The notes below the pieces were generated by a model. It ran no database searches. It was not told the origin of the DNA and saw only the letters and a list, made by a program, of their open reading frames with translations. This document shows, piece by piece, positions 8,582 to 16,843 of a stretch of 64,000 bases of DNA. Numbering within the stretch: position 1 is the stretch's first letter; each line of letters begins with the position of its first letter. Origin of the DNA: Candidatus Dechloromonas phosphorivorans. GTDB taxonomy: Bacteria > Pseudomonadota > Gammaproteobacteria > Burkholderiales > Rhodocyclaceae. The stretch lies in NCBI GenBank assembly GCA_016714975.1, contig JADKBR010000019.1, forward strand, positions 62,001-126,000, read 5' to 3'. The position numbers and the translations under genes are program-made.

Positions 8582-9369
8582 GTGCTTACTGCCCACCAGA
8601 GTTTCAGGCCGATGGCGAACAAGACCAGGGCCAGAGAAATGCGTAGCACGCCGTGAGGTAGTCTTGCCGAGAGCACTGCCCCGACTACTACGCCGGGAAT
8701 CGAGCCAAGAAGGAGATTACCGAGCAGGCTGAGGTCTACGTTGCCGATCACCAGGTGTCCTAGTCCGGCGAACACGGCTAGCGGTATTGCGTGTGCAATG
8801 TCGGTGGCTATCAAGCGCGGCGGCGTAAGGCGCAGCGGGTACAGATAGACCAGGAGCACGGCTCCCAAGGCGCCGGCACCAATCGAAGTCAGCGTTACCA
8901 GGATCCCCAGAACTGCTCCGGAAAGGATGGTCAGCGGAGCCTGCACTGCTTTGAAGCGCTCGGCGCTAGTCGTGCGCAAGCGATAGCCCAACGTGTGTAG
9001 TTGCTTATGCAGTAGCAAACCAACGGAGGTCAGGACAATTACGACGGCGATCACCGACTTGAGAAACGCCCCATCCGGGTCAGCCACGGGGCGAAAGTGC
9101 ATCCATGCCAGGGTTATGGCCGAGGTGCTCAGGCTTCCCAGCCACAGGCGACGGACCACAGGCCAGTCGATCAAGCCGTGGCCTTGGTGAATACGGCTGG
9201 CAAACAGCTTGGTGATCGCGGCAAACCATAGATCAGTGCCAACGGCGGTCATGGGCGCCACACCAAAAACGAGCAGCAGCAAGGGGGTCATAAGGGCGCC
9301 GCCACCAACGCCGGTCAGGCCAACCAGAAGGCCGGTCAAGGCTCCCGCCGCCAAAAGGCTTGCCTCCAC
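8578..9369 (-). CDS. TauE/SafE-family (TSUP) anion permease
   Basis: Membrane protein of the sulfite exporter TauE/SafE family, about 263 residues with seven to eight hydrophobic segments. The start is placed at GTG 9369 (VEASLLAAGALTG) with GGAGA upstream. The longer in-frame extension to 9477 crosses the preceding gene and is not needed. The family repeats GLLVGLTGVGGGALMTPLLL and LVTLTSIGAGALGAVLLVYL are present. Its neighbour cysQ handles the sulfate-assimilation by-product PAP, so sulfite or an organosulfonate is a plausible substrate, but that is inference. Confidence 0.82.
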   Translation of the reverse strand: MEASLLAAGALTGLLVGLTGVGGGALMTPLLLLVFGVAPMTAVGTDLWFAAITKLFASRIHQGHGLIDWPVVRRLWLGSLSTSAITLAWMHFRPVADPDGAFLKSVIAVVIVLTSVGLLLHKQLHTLGYRLRTTSAERFKAVQAPLTILSGAVLGILVTLTSIGAGALGAVLLVYLYPLRLTPPRLIATDIAHAIPLAVFAGLGHLVIGNVDLSLLGNLLLGSIPGVVVGAVLSARLPHGVLRISLALVLFAIGLKLWWAVST

Positions 9370-9370
9370 G

Positions 9371-9655
9371 CTACATTTTCTCCATGGCCGAGCGATGCCG
9401 GTCTTTCCGCTTCTCGCCCTGCACAGCCGCTTCGAATCCCACGCGAGCAGCGATGAAGCGTACCTCCCGAAGCTCAAGGCCTTCAGCCGGAACCGCTTGA
9501 TAGGAGAGGGTAACGATCTTGCCGTGGCGGTTGCTGAGGTGGCGATCCATACCGGGGGGACCGTAAACAGTGAGGTTCTGGTAGTCGGCTCTGACGGCGG
9601 TCAGCGGTTCAAGAATCTCGAAGACATAATCTGTGAACCCCCAACTTCCAACCAC
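9371..9655 (-). CDS. Small hypothetical protein coupled to ruvB
   Basis: A 94-residue protein with no family that I recognise. The preferred start is GTG at 9655, one base after the ruvB stop, with a GGAGG site in the last codons of ruvB, giving VVGSWGFTDYVFEILEPLTAV. A longer ORF to 9712 would overlap ruvB and lacks a site. The product is mixed alpha/beta with conserved-looking aromatics and a basic tail (GEKRKDRHRSAMEKM), and no signal peptide or membrane helix. It ends 1 nt before the permease GTG, so it is locked between two translated genes. Confidence 0.55.
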   Translation of the reverse strand: MVGSWGFTDYVFEILEPLTAVRADYQNLTVYGPPGMDRHLSNRHGKIVTLSYQAVPAEGLELREVRFIAARVGFEAAVQGEKRKDRHRSAMEKM

Positions 9656-9656
9656 A

Positions 9657-10757
9657 TTATTCCTCCGAAAGCAGGTCGCGCACAACCGCGCTGTTCGGTT
9701 CTGCCAGACCAAGATGCCGGTAGACCGCCGGCGTCGCGATGCGGCCGCGTAGCGTGCGCTGCAGGTAGCCCTGCTGGATGAGATAGGGTTCGAGGACGTC
9801 CTCTATGGTGTCGCGCGCTTCACCGATGGCGGCGGCGAGGTTATCGACGCCGACCGGGCCGCCGCCGAACTTGTCGATCACTGCCGACAGCAGCTTGCGG
9901 TCCATGATGTCAAGGCCGGCAGAATCGACATCGAGCATGACCAGCGCGGCATCGGCGACGATTCGGGTGATGTTGCCGTCGGCCTTGACCTCGGCATAAT
10001 CGCGGACGCGGCGCAGCAGGCGGTTGGCAACCCTTGGCGTGCCGCGTGAGCGCCGGGCGATTTCCAGCGCGCCTTCCGGGTCGAGCGGCGCGTTGAGCAG
10101 CGTCGCCGAGCGGCCGACGATGCTCTGCAGTTCCTCGGCGGTGTAGAACTCGAGGCGGGCGACGATGCCGAAGCGGTCGCGCAGCGGATTGGTCAGCATG
10201 CCGGCGCGCGTGGTGGCACCGACCAGCGTGAACGGCGGCAGGTCGAGCTTGACCGACCGCGCCGCCGGGCCTTCGCCGATCATGATGTCGATCTGGAAAT
10301 CTTCGAGCGCCGGGTAGAGGATTTCCTCGACGACCGGCGAGAGGCGGTGGATCTCGTCGATGAACAGCACGTCGTGCGGTTCGAGGTTGGTCAGGATTGC
10401 CGCGAGGTCGCCGGCGCGTTCGAGCACCGGGCCCGAGGTCGAGCGCAGGTTGACTCCCATCTCGTGGGCGATGATGTGGGCCAGGGTGGTCTTGCCCAGC
10501 CCGGGCGGGCCGAAGAGCAGCACGTGGTCGAGCGATTCGCGGCGCTGGCGGGCGGCCTGGATGAATATTTCCAGTTGTTCGCGGATCTTGACCTGGCCGG
10601 TGTAGTCGGCCAGCCGCTTGGGGCGCAGGGCGCGCTCGATCGCCTCTTCCTGCGCCGATTTCGCCTGCGGCGCGATCAGACGTTCGCCGCCCCGCGGGCT
10701 AGGGGGCCTCGGGCTCAAGCCCCTTTGGGGGGCGACCAGTTTATCGGTCTCAATCAT
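9657..10757 (-). CDS. ruvB: Holliday junction branch-migration ATPase RuvB
   Basis: AAA+ hexameric motor that drives branch migration with RuvA during recombinational repair. The 366-residue product has Walker A GPPGLGKTTLAH (about residues 82-93), Walker B LFIDEIHRL, sensor GATTRAG and arginine-finger region NPLRDRFGI, plus the winged-helix end (GYLQRTLRGRIATPAVYRHLGL). The N-terminus is about 20 residues longer than in E. coli, with a Pro/Arg-rich lead (GLSPRPPSPRGGERL). Its start overlaps the AI-2E permease stop by 4 nt, so ruvB is separated from ruvA by that gene. Confidence 0.97.
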   Translation of the reverse strand: MIETDKLVAPQRGLSPRPPSPRGGERLIAPQAKSAQEEAIERALRPKRLADYTGQVKIREQLEIFIQAARQRRESLDHVLLFGPPGLGKTTLAHIIAHEMGVNLRSTSGPVLERAGDLAAILTNLEPHDVLFIDEIHRLSPVVEEILYPALEDFQIDIMIGEGPAARSVKLDLPPFTLVGATTRAGMLTNPLRDRFGIVARLEFYTAEELQSIVGRSATLLNAPLDPEGALEIARRSRGTPRVANRLLRRVRDYAEVKADGNITRIVADAALVMLDVDSAGLDIMDRKLLSAVIDKFGGGPVGVDNLAAAIGEARDTIEDVLEPYLIQQGYLQRTLRGRIATPAVYRHLGLAEPNSAVVRDLLSEE

Positions 10758-11809
10758 GCCGCCTCCTCCTCATTGATCCAGTGCCCGAGCAGCATGTGCC
10801 CGAGCGCCAGCAGCACCGGGCCGAGAAAGATGCCGATGAAGCCGAAGACCAGCACGCCGCCGATCACGCCGAGGGCGATCAGCAGGATGGGGATGCCGGC
10901 CCCGCGCGCCATAAGGACGGGTTTCAGGAAATTGTCGATGCTGCTGATCACGAACAGTCCGTAGAGCACCAGGAAGATCGCCCAGCCGGTTTCGCCCTGG
11001 TCGTAGAGCCAGGCGGCCGCGCCGCCCCAGATCAGTGGCGGGCCGATCGGGATCATCGACAGGAAGAAGGTGGCGAAGCCGAGCAGGACCGCCGGCGGCA
11101 CGCCGGCGATCAGGAAGCCGAGCATCGCCACGGCGCCCTGCGCGGCGGCCGTGCCGACGATCCCGAGCATGACGCCGATGACCGTGCCGCGCGTTCGCTC
11201 GATCATTTCCTCGCCGAGATCGCCGCCCAGCTTGCGGGCGCCAACGTAGAGCGCGTTGGCAATCGCCGCGCCGTCGCGGTAGAGGAAGAAGATGACCAAC
11301 AGCGCCAGCGCCAGTTGCAGCAGGCCATTACCGGCAACCTTGCCGGTCGCCAGTGCCAGACGCTGGGCGGGGGCGGCAAGTGTCCTGAGTGTCGCATTGA
11401 GTTCCGCGCGGTTGCTGGTGATGCGGCGCCAACTGGAATCGATTTCGCCCCCGATGACCGGCAGGTCGCTCAGATATTTGGGCGGCTTGGCCGCCAGGGT
11501 CTTTTCGATGCGCGGGCCGATCTCCTCGCGCAGGCTGTCGAACCCGCTCGCCAGGCTGCCGACGAGGAAGACCATCGGCACCAGCATCACCAGCACCAGC
11601 AGCAGCGTCATCAGGGCGGCGCCCAGCGTGTTGCGCCCGCCGATGCGCGGCAGCAGCCTTTCCGAATAGGCCGGCCAGGTGCAGATCCACAGCACGAACG
11701 CAAACAGGATGGCGCCGATCAGTGGCAGCAGTACGGCGATGCAGCCGATGATCAGCAGCGCGACGAGGGCGATCTGCGCCAGTCGTTTGGGGTTGTCCTC
11801 GTCGATCAT
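10754..11809 (-). CDS. AI-2E family (PerM-type) permease
   Basis: Membrane protein of the PF01594 superfamily, 351 residues with around seven to eight hydrophobic segments, including LIIGCIAVLLPLIGAILFAFVLW and two C-terminal segments around FLSMIPIGPPLIWGGAAAWL. The family includes AI-2 exporters and Na+/H+ antiporters, so the substrate cannot be assigned. It lies between ruvA (3 nt gap) and ruvB (4 nt overlap), an arrangement that keeps it in the ruv transcription unit; this probably reflects operon assembly rather than a role in recombination. Confidence 0.85.
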   Translation of the reverse strand: MIDEDNPKRLAQIALVALLIIGCIAVLLPLIGAILFAFVLWICTWPAYSERLLPRIGGRNTLGAALMTLLLVLVMLVPMVFLVGSLASGFDSLREEIGPRIEKTLAAKPPKYLSDLPVIGGEIDSSWRRITSNRAELNATLRTLAAPAQRLALATGKVAGNGLLQLALALLVIFFLYRDGAAIANALYVGARKLGGDLGEEMIERTRGTVIGVMLGIVGTAAAQGAVAMLGFLIAGVPPAVLLGFATFFLSMIPIGPPLIWGGAAAWLYDQGETGWAIFLVLYGLFVISSIDNFLKPVLMARGAGIPILLIALGVIGGVLVFGFIGIFLGPVLLALGHMLLGHWINEEEAA

Positions 11810-11812
11810 GTC

Positions 11813-12391
11813 CTAGACTTTCGAGAGTAGCTTGAGCGCTTGCCGAATGCCGTCCGAGGTGCCGGCATCGGGCGGCAACTGCTTGAGCGCGGAGGCGGCT
11901 TCGCGCTCGTTGTAACCGAGGGCCAGCAGCGCGTTCAGGATGTCCTGGCGGGCAGCGTTGACCGGAGCGCTCAGCGTGGCGCCAGTCGTCTCGGCCAGCT
12001 TGCCCTTGAGCTCCAGCAGCAGGCGCTGGGCCGTCCTGGCGCCGATGCCGGGAATCCTGATCAGGCGCCCGGCCTCCTGCTGCGCCACGGCCGCCGCCAG
12101 GTCGCCGACGGAAAGTCCGGAGAGCACCGCCAGTGCCATCCGCGCCCCGATGCCGGAGATCTTGAGCAACTGACGGAAGGCGAAGCGCTCGGCCTCGGTC
12201 AGGAAGCCGTAGAGGAAGTGGCCATCCTCGCGCACCACGAAGTGTGTGAGCAGCGTGACCTTCTCGCCGCTGGCCGGCAGGTTGTAGAAGCTGCTCATCG
12301 GCACGTCGATCTCGTAGCCGACGCCGTTGACGTCGAGCACGATCTGCGGGGGATTCTTTTCGGCCAGCAGGCCGGTCAGTCGTCCAATCAT
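11813..12391 (-). CDS. ruvA: Holliday junction DNA helicase subunit RuvA
   Basis: Tetrameric Holliday-junction binder that loads RuvB. The 192-residue product has the N-terminal OB domain (MIGRLTGLLAEKNPPQIVLDVNGVGYEIDVP), helix-hairpin-helix motifs (LLKISGIGARMALAVLSGL and RIPGIGARTAQRLLLELKGKL), a flexible acidic-poor linker and the C-terminal domain III (DILNALLALGYNEREAASALKQL) that contacts RuvB. Length is normal. It lies 49 nt downstream of ruvC and 3 nt upstream of the AI-2E permease. Confidence 0.97.
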   Translation of the reverse strand: MIGRLTGLLAEKNPPQIVLDVNGVGYEIDVPMSSFYNLPASGEKVTLLTHFVVREDGHFLYGFLTEAERFAFRQLLKISGIGARMALAVLSGLSVGDLAAAVAQQEAGRLIRIPGIGARTAQRLLLELKGKLAETTGATLSAPVNAARQDILNALLALGYNEREAASALKQLPPDAGTSDGIRQALKLLSKV

Positions 12392-12440
12392 TTCAGCGCA
12401 ATCCTTCTCGCGGCGGGATACTGTATTTTCACACAGCCTC

Positions 12441-12974
12441 TCATCCTATCAGCCGTCCGCCGCGAATGCGATAGCCGGCCGTCGCCAGGGCGCCCAGCCC
12501 CTGCCCGCCGTGGGCATGGCAAATCGCGCAGGCCAGCGCGTCGGCGGCGTCGGCATTCGGCGCGCCGGGCAGTTCGAGCAGCCGGATCACCATGTGCTGC
12601 ACCTGTTCCTTGGCCGCCTTGCCCTGCCCGACCACCGCCTGCTTGACCTGGAGCGCGGTGTATTCTGCCACCGGCAGCCCGGCATGAACCAGCGCGCTGA
12701 GCGCCGCGCCGCGCGCCTGGCCAAGCAGCAGCGTCGATTGCGGATTGACGTTGACGAACACCTTTTCCACCGCTGCCTGGTCCGGCGCGTAGGTGGCGAT
12801 GATCTCGCTGATGCCGGCGAAAAGCGTCCTGATCCGTTCCGGCAGCGATTGTTTGCCGTTCGACTTGATGCAGCCGCTGGCCACGTAGATCAAATCGCTG
12901 CCATGCCGCTCGATGACCCCAAAGCCGGTCACCCGCAACCCCGGGTCGATGCCGACGATGCGCGGCGCGCTCAT
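12441..12974 (-). CDS. ruvC: Crossover junction endodeoxyribonuclease RuvC
   Basis: Resolvase that cuts Holliday junctions held by RuvAB. The 177-residue product shows the acidic active-site elements: IVGIDPGLRVTGFG with the first Asp, AAVEKVFVN with the catalytic Glu, and NADAADALACAICHAH near the C-terminus with the last Asp pair. The start overlaps the DMT transporter stop by 4 nt. The motifs and length leave little doubt. Confidence 0.97.
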   Translation of the reverse strand: MSAPRIVGIDPGLRVTGFGVIERHGSDLIYVASGCIKSNGKQSLPERIRTLFAGISEIIATYAPDQAAVEKVFVNVNPQSTLLLGQARGAALSALVHAGLPVAEYTALQVKQAVVGQGKAAKEQVQHMVIRLLELPGAPNADAADALACAICHAHGGQGLGALATAGYRIRGGRLIG

Positions 12975-13825
12975 TTCGCGCGGGCCACCAGATAGACGCC
13001 GCTGACTGCCAGCAACATGCCGGCTGTTGCGGTCAACGTCAGTTTTTCTCCAAAAACCGCCCAGGCGATCACAGCCGTGGAAATTGGCGTCAGATAGAAC
13101 AGGCTGGCCACATTGACCGCGCTACCGCCGCGGATCAGCAGATTGAGCAGGCTGATGGCGCCGAGCGAGAGCACCAGCACCAGCCAGGCGAGAGCGAAGA
13201 TGAAATCGGGCGTCCATTCGATCTGGAAATCCTCGAACAAGGCGATGGCAATTGCCGTCACGATCGCCGTTGGAACGAATTGAATCACCGAACCGGTGCG
13301 CAGATCAAATTGGGCGCAGAAGCGCTTCTGATAGAGCGTGCCGGCGGTGATGCCGAGCAGAGCGACGAGCGCCGGAATCAGCATCGGCCCGAGCGCCGCG
13401 CCGTCGCCGAATTTCCCGGAAACGACGAGAGCGACGCCGACGAAGCCGAGCGCCAGCCCGGCCCACTGCCATCTGTTGACCGTTTCGCCGAGCAGCCAGC
13501 CGGCGCCGAAGGCGGTCAGCAGCGGCTGCATGCCGACCACCAGCGCCGTCACGCCCGCCGGCAGCCCGTGCTTGATTGCGACGAAGACGCCGCCGAGATA
13601 GATCGCATGCACCAGGAGTCCGGAAACCGCGATATGCAGCCATTGAACCGGTTCCTGCGGCCATGGCGCGCGGGTTGCCAGCGCGATGACCGTCATCAGG
13701 GCGATGACGAAGCCGTAGCGCGTCAGCAGAAAAGACAGCGGCCCGGCATACGGCAGTCCGTACTTGGCGCCGATGAAGCCGGTGCTCCACAGGAAGACGA
13801 AAAGGAAGGGGTAGAGGCGCTGCAT
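12971..13825 (-). CDS. EamA/DMT-family transporter
   Basis: Ten-helix drug/metabolite-type exporter made of two EamA repeats, 284 residues. It starts with MQRLYPFLFVFLWSTGFIGAKYGLPYAGPLSFLLTRY, the family opening in which the first helix is followed by a conserved Arg, and ends with a short basic tail. Substrate unknown; members export amino acids, nucleobases or other metabolites. It overlaps ruvC by 4 nt and follows the Cys-rich secreted protein by 31 nt. Confidence 0.85.
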   Translation of the reverse strand: MQRLYPFLFVFLWSTGFIGAKYGLPYAGPLSFLLTRYGFVIALMTVIALATRAPWPQEPVQWLHIAVSGLLVHAIYLGGVFVAIKHGLPAGVTALVVGMQPLLTAFGAGWLLGETVNRWQWAGLALGFVGVALVVSGKFGDGAALGPMLIPALVALLGITAGTLYQKRFCAQFDLRTGSVIQFVPTAIVTAIAIALFEDFQIEWTPDFIFALAWLVLVLSLGAISLLNLLIRGGSAVNVASLFYLTPISTAVIAWAVFGEKLTLTATAGMLLAVSGVYLVARAK

Positions 13826-13856
13826 CAGAGCGGGCCAGCTGCGCGCGCCGCTGGCG

Positions 13857-14303
13857 TCAGTCGCAAGTGGCCTGCGCGTTGGCGACCGTGCAGTTCGCCC
13901 GGGTGCGATGGGTCAGCCGGATGCCCTTGTCGTAGCTGCAAACCAGCTTGGTCAGCTTGCCCAGCTTTTCCAGCGTCATGCCGGCCGGCTTCAGCGCCTT
14001 GACCTGGGCGGGCGGCAGACCACACGAAATGTAACCGTCGAAGGCGCCGTCGGCGGATTCCCACATCGCGACGTTCTTCATCGCGCGGTAGTCATCGTAA
14101 CGGATGCACGAATCGGTCTGATTGGCATAGGCCTTGGCGGTATCGCTGCAGAACCCGTTATAGGTGAATTTCAGCTCTTCTTCGAGCGGGCAGGCATTCA
14201 CCTGGGCAACCGCGGACAAGTCGGGACAGACAAAGGTCGCGGCCGATGCGGTCACGCTCAGCGCCGCAAGAACGACAGCGGCCAAGGCATGCGCCCGACT
14301 CAC
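13857..14303 (-). CDS. Secreted cysteine-rich hypothetical protein
   Basis: A 148-residue predicted periplasmic protein of unknown function. The start is set at GTG 14303, which has AGGAG five bases upstream and opens directly on a signal peptide (SRAHALAAVVLAALSVTASA). An ATG at 14336 overlaps yebC and has no clear site. The mature part contains eight cysteines spaced across its length (FVCPDL, NACPLE, GFCSDT, DSCIRY, ISCGLP, LVCSYD, ANCTVA, ATCD), an even number consistent with four disulfides. It sits 25 nt after yebC. Confidence 0.7.
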   Translation of the reverse strand: MSRAHALAAVVLAALSVTASAATFVCPDLSAVAQVNACPLEEELKFTYNGFCSDTAKAYANQTDSCIRYDDYRAMKNVAMWESADGAFDGYISCGLPPAQVKALKPAGMTLEKLGKLTKLVCSYDKGIRLTHRTRANCTVANAQATCD

Positions 14304-14328
14304 GACAACTCCTGAAGGCGCAACGTGC

Positions 14329-15054
14329 CTATTCATCCATGACCGCCGTGGTGTAGATTTCCTGGACGTCGTCGAGGTTCTCGAGCGCGTCGAGCAGTTT
14401 CTGCATGCGGACGGCGTCGTCGCCGGCGAGAACGGTCTCGCCTTCCGGCTTCATCGTCACCTCGCCGAACTCCGGCTTGAAACCGGCGGCTTCCAGTGCG
14501 TCCTTGACCGCCATGAAGTCGTTCGCCGCGGTGATGACCTCGATCGAACCGTCTTCATTGCTCGCCACATCCTCGGCGCCGGCTTCGATCGCCGCGTCCA
14601 TCAGCGCCGCTTCGTCGGTGCCGGGGGCGAAGACCATCTGACCGCAGTGCTTGAACTGGAAAGCGACGCAGCCGTCGGTGCCGAGGTTGCCGCCGTGCTT
14701 GGAGAATGCGTGGCGGACGTCGGCCACCGTGCGCACCTTGTTGTCGGTCACGCAGTCGACCATGATTGCCGCGCCGCCGATGCCGTAGCCTTCGTAGCGG
14801 ACCTCGACGTATTCGACACCTTCGAGTTCACCGGTGCCCTTCTTGATCGCGTTGTCGATCTTGTCCTTGGGCATATTGACACCCTTGGCCTTGTCGACCG
14901 CCAGGCGCAGGCGCGGGTTGAAGCCGGCATCGCCACCGCCCATCTTCGCGGCGACGGTGATTTCCTTGGCCATCCGCGAGAAGGCGGCGCCGCGCTTTTC
15001 ATCCTGCCGGCCCTTGCGGTGCTGGATATTGGCCCATTTGGAATGTCCGGCCAT
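14329..15054 (-). CDS. yebC: YebC/PmpR-family regulatory protein (TACO1 fold)
   Basis: Conserved protein of the DUF28/YebC family; recent work on the family links it to translation of polyproline stretches, and older work to transcriptional control. The start is the ATG at 15054, giving MAGHSKWANIQHRKGRQDEKRG, the invariant N-terminus; the longer frame to 15123 is rejected. Other hallmarks are GGDAGFNPRLRLAVDKAKGVNMPKD and the YEGYGIGGAAIMV segment. The 241-residue length is typical. It heads the ruvC-ruvA-ruvB run, as in many proteobacteria, and is divergent from the HerA-like ATPase gene. Confidence 0.95.
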   Translation of the reverse strand: MAGHSKWANIQHRKGRQDEKRGAAFSRMAKEITVAAKMGGGDAGFNPRLRLAVDKAKGVNMPKDKIDNAIKKGTGELEGVEYVEVRYEGYGIGGAAIMVDCVTDNKVRTVADVRHAFSKHGGNLGTDGCVAFQFKHCGQMVFAPGTDEAALMDAAIEAGAEDVASNEDGSIEVITAANDFMAVKDALEAAGFKPEFGEVTMKPEGETVLAGDDAVRMQKLLDALENLDDVQEIYTTAVMDE

Positions 15055-15121
15055 GGATTCCCTCGAAAAGTCCAGAGCATTGATAGAATCGCAGCATTTT
15101 ATCATGCCGGAGTCAGCCACC

Positions 15122-16744
15122 ATGTCCGAACCCCTCTACCTCGCCAAGTCCGAAGATGGTTACCCGGCCCTGCTACCACAGATGGCCAACCGCCACGGCC
15201 TCGTCACCGGCGCCACCGGCACCGGCAAGACGGTGACGCTGCAGTCGATGGCCGAGCGCCTGTCGTTCGCCGGGGTGCCGGTGTTCATGGCCGATGTCAA
15301 GGGCGACCTTTCCGGCATGGGCGCCGCCGGCGTCGTCACGCCCAAGCTGGAAGCGCGACTGAAGGACCTCGGGCTCGAAGGCTTCGCCCCCTATGCCAAT
15401 CCGGTCGCCTTCTGGGACGTCTTCGGCGAGAACGGCATCCCGGTGCGCGCGACGATTTCCGACATGGGCCCGCTGCTGCTCGCCCGCCTGCTCAACCTCA
15501 ACGACACGCAGACCGGCGTGCTGCAACTGGTGTTCAAGATCGCCGACGACCAGGGCCTGCTGCTGCTCGACCTCAAGGACCTGCGGGCCATGGTCCAGCA
15601 CGTCGGCGACAACGCCAAAAACTTCACCACCGAGTATGGCAACGTCGCCCCCGCCTCGATCGGCGCCATCCAGCGCGGCCTGCTGACGCTCGAGGAACAG
15701 GGCGGCGACATCTTCTTCGGCGAGCCGATGCTCGACATCCACGACCTGATGAAGGTCGACGAAAACGGCCGCGGCGTCATCAATGTGCTCGCCGCCGAAA
15801 AACTGGTGCAGTCGCCGGCGCTCTACTCGACCTTCCTGCTCTGGCTGCTCGCCGAACTGTTCGAGCAACTGCCGGAAGCCGGCGACCTCGACAAGCCCAA
15901 GCTCGTCTTCTTCTTCGACGAAGCCCACCTGCTGTTCACCGATGCCCCGCAGGCGCTGACCGACAAGGTCGAACAGGTCGTCCGCCTGATCCGCTCCAAG
16001 GGCGTCGGCGTCTTCTTCGTCACCCAGAACCCGCTCGACGTCCCGGAAAAGATCCTCGGCCAGCTCGGCAACCGCGTCCAGCACGCGCTGCGCGCCTTCA
16101 CCCCGCGCGACCAGAAGGCCGTCCAGGCGGCGGCGCAGACCATGCGCGCCAACCCGAAGTTCGACGCCGCCACCGCCATCACCGAACTCGGCGTCGGCGA
16201 GGCGCTGGTTTCCTTCCTCGATGAAAAAGGCCGTCCCAACGTCGTCGACCGCAGCATGATCTTCCCGCCCGCCTCGCGCCTCGGTCCGCTAACCGCAGCC
16301 GAGCGTCAGGCGATGATCCAGGCGTCGCCGCTGCTCGCCACCTACGGCCAGACGGTCGACCGCGAATCGGCCTACGAATTGCTGCGCGGCAAGCCCGCCG
16401 CCGTTCAGCCCGCCCCCGGCGCCATCCCGGCTCCGCCGGCTGGTCGTGCCACACCGGATGCCAACGACTGGGGCAACCACGCCGGCCAGCCGCCGCAGCC
16501 CCGCCCCGCCCCGCAACCCCGCCAGAGTGCCCCGGCCCCGCAGCAGGAATCCGGCGGCGGCCTGTTCGGCGGCCTCGGCGAAATCCTCGGCGGCAGCACC
16601 GGACCGCGTGGCGGCCATCGCGAGGGCGTCGTCGAGGCTGCCGCCAAGAGCGCCGCCCGCGGCATGGCCAGCAGCGTCGGCCGCGGGATCGGCAACCAGA
16701 TTTTGCGCGGGGTGCTGGGGTCGATACTGGGGGGGCGGCGGTGA
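15122..16744 (+). CDS. HerA-like ATPase of the DUF853 (YjgR) family
   Basis: A 540-residue P-loop ATPase. The start is ATG 15122 (MSEPLYLAKSE), supported by GGAG about 10 nt upstream; an ATG 18 nt earlier is the alternative. Walker A is GATGTGKT (residues 30-37), Walker B is KLVFFFDEAHLLF, and KGVGVFFVTQNP is a sensor-like segment seen in the HerA/VirB4 group. The C-terminal 110 residues are Pro/Gln/Gly-rich and end in a Gly/Ser/Arg tail (ILRGVLGSILGGRR), typical of YjgR-type proteins. Cellular role is not established. It is divergent from yebC. Confidence 0.85.
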   Translation: MSEPLYLAKSEDGYPALLPQMANRHGLVTGATGTGKTVTLQSMAERLSFAGVPVFMADVKGDLSGMGAAGVVTPKLEARLKDLGLEGFAPYANPVAFWDVFGENGIPVRATISDMGPLLLARLLNLNDTQTGVLQLVFKIADDQGLLLLDLKDLRAMVQHVGDNAKNFTTEYGNVAPASIGAIQRGLLTLEEQGGDIFFGEPMLDIHDLMKVDENGRGVINVLAAEKLVQSPALYSTFLLWLLAELFEQLPEAGDLDKPKLVFFFDEAHLLFTDAPQALTDKVEQVVRLIRSKGVGVFFVTQNPLDVPEKILGQLGNRVQHALRAFTPRDQKAVQAAAQTMRANPKFDAATAITELGVGEALVSFLDEKGRPNVVDRSMIFPPASRLGPLTAAERQAMIQASPLLATYGQTVDRESAYELLRGKPAAVQPAPGAIPAPPAGRATPDANDWGNHAGQPPQPRPAPQPRQSAPAPQQESGGGLFGGLGEILGGSTGPRGGHREGVVEAAAKSAARGMASSVGRGIGNQILRGVLGSILGGRR

Positions 16745-16843
16745 AAAAAGGGCGGCATTATGGCAGAACCGGGGTCTGCTCCCCGTTGCAGCAAACATGA
16801 ACGCATCAGGCTATAGCGGCAAACAGCCCAAAAAAGGATCGTC

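Noticed and set aside
14164..16224. 686-codon plus-strand frame over yebC and the HerA-like gene
   Set aside because: Arises from two shadows joined end to end; the real products are yebC on the minus strand and a different plus frame starting at 15122.
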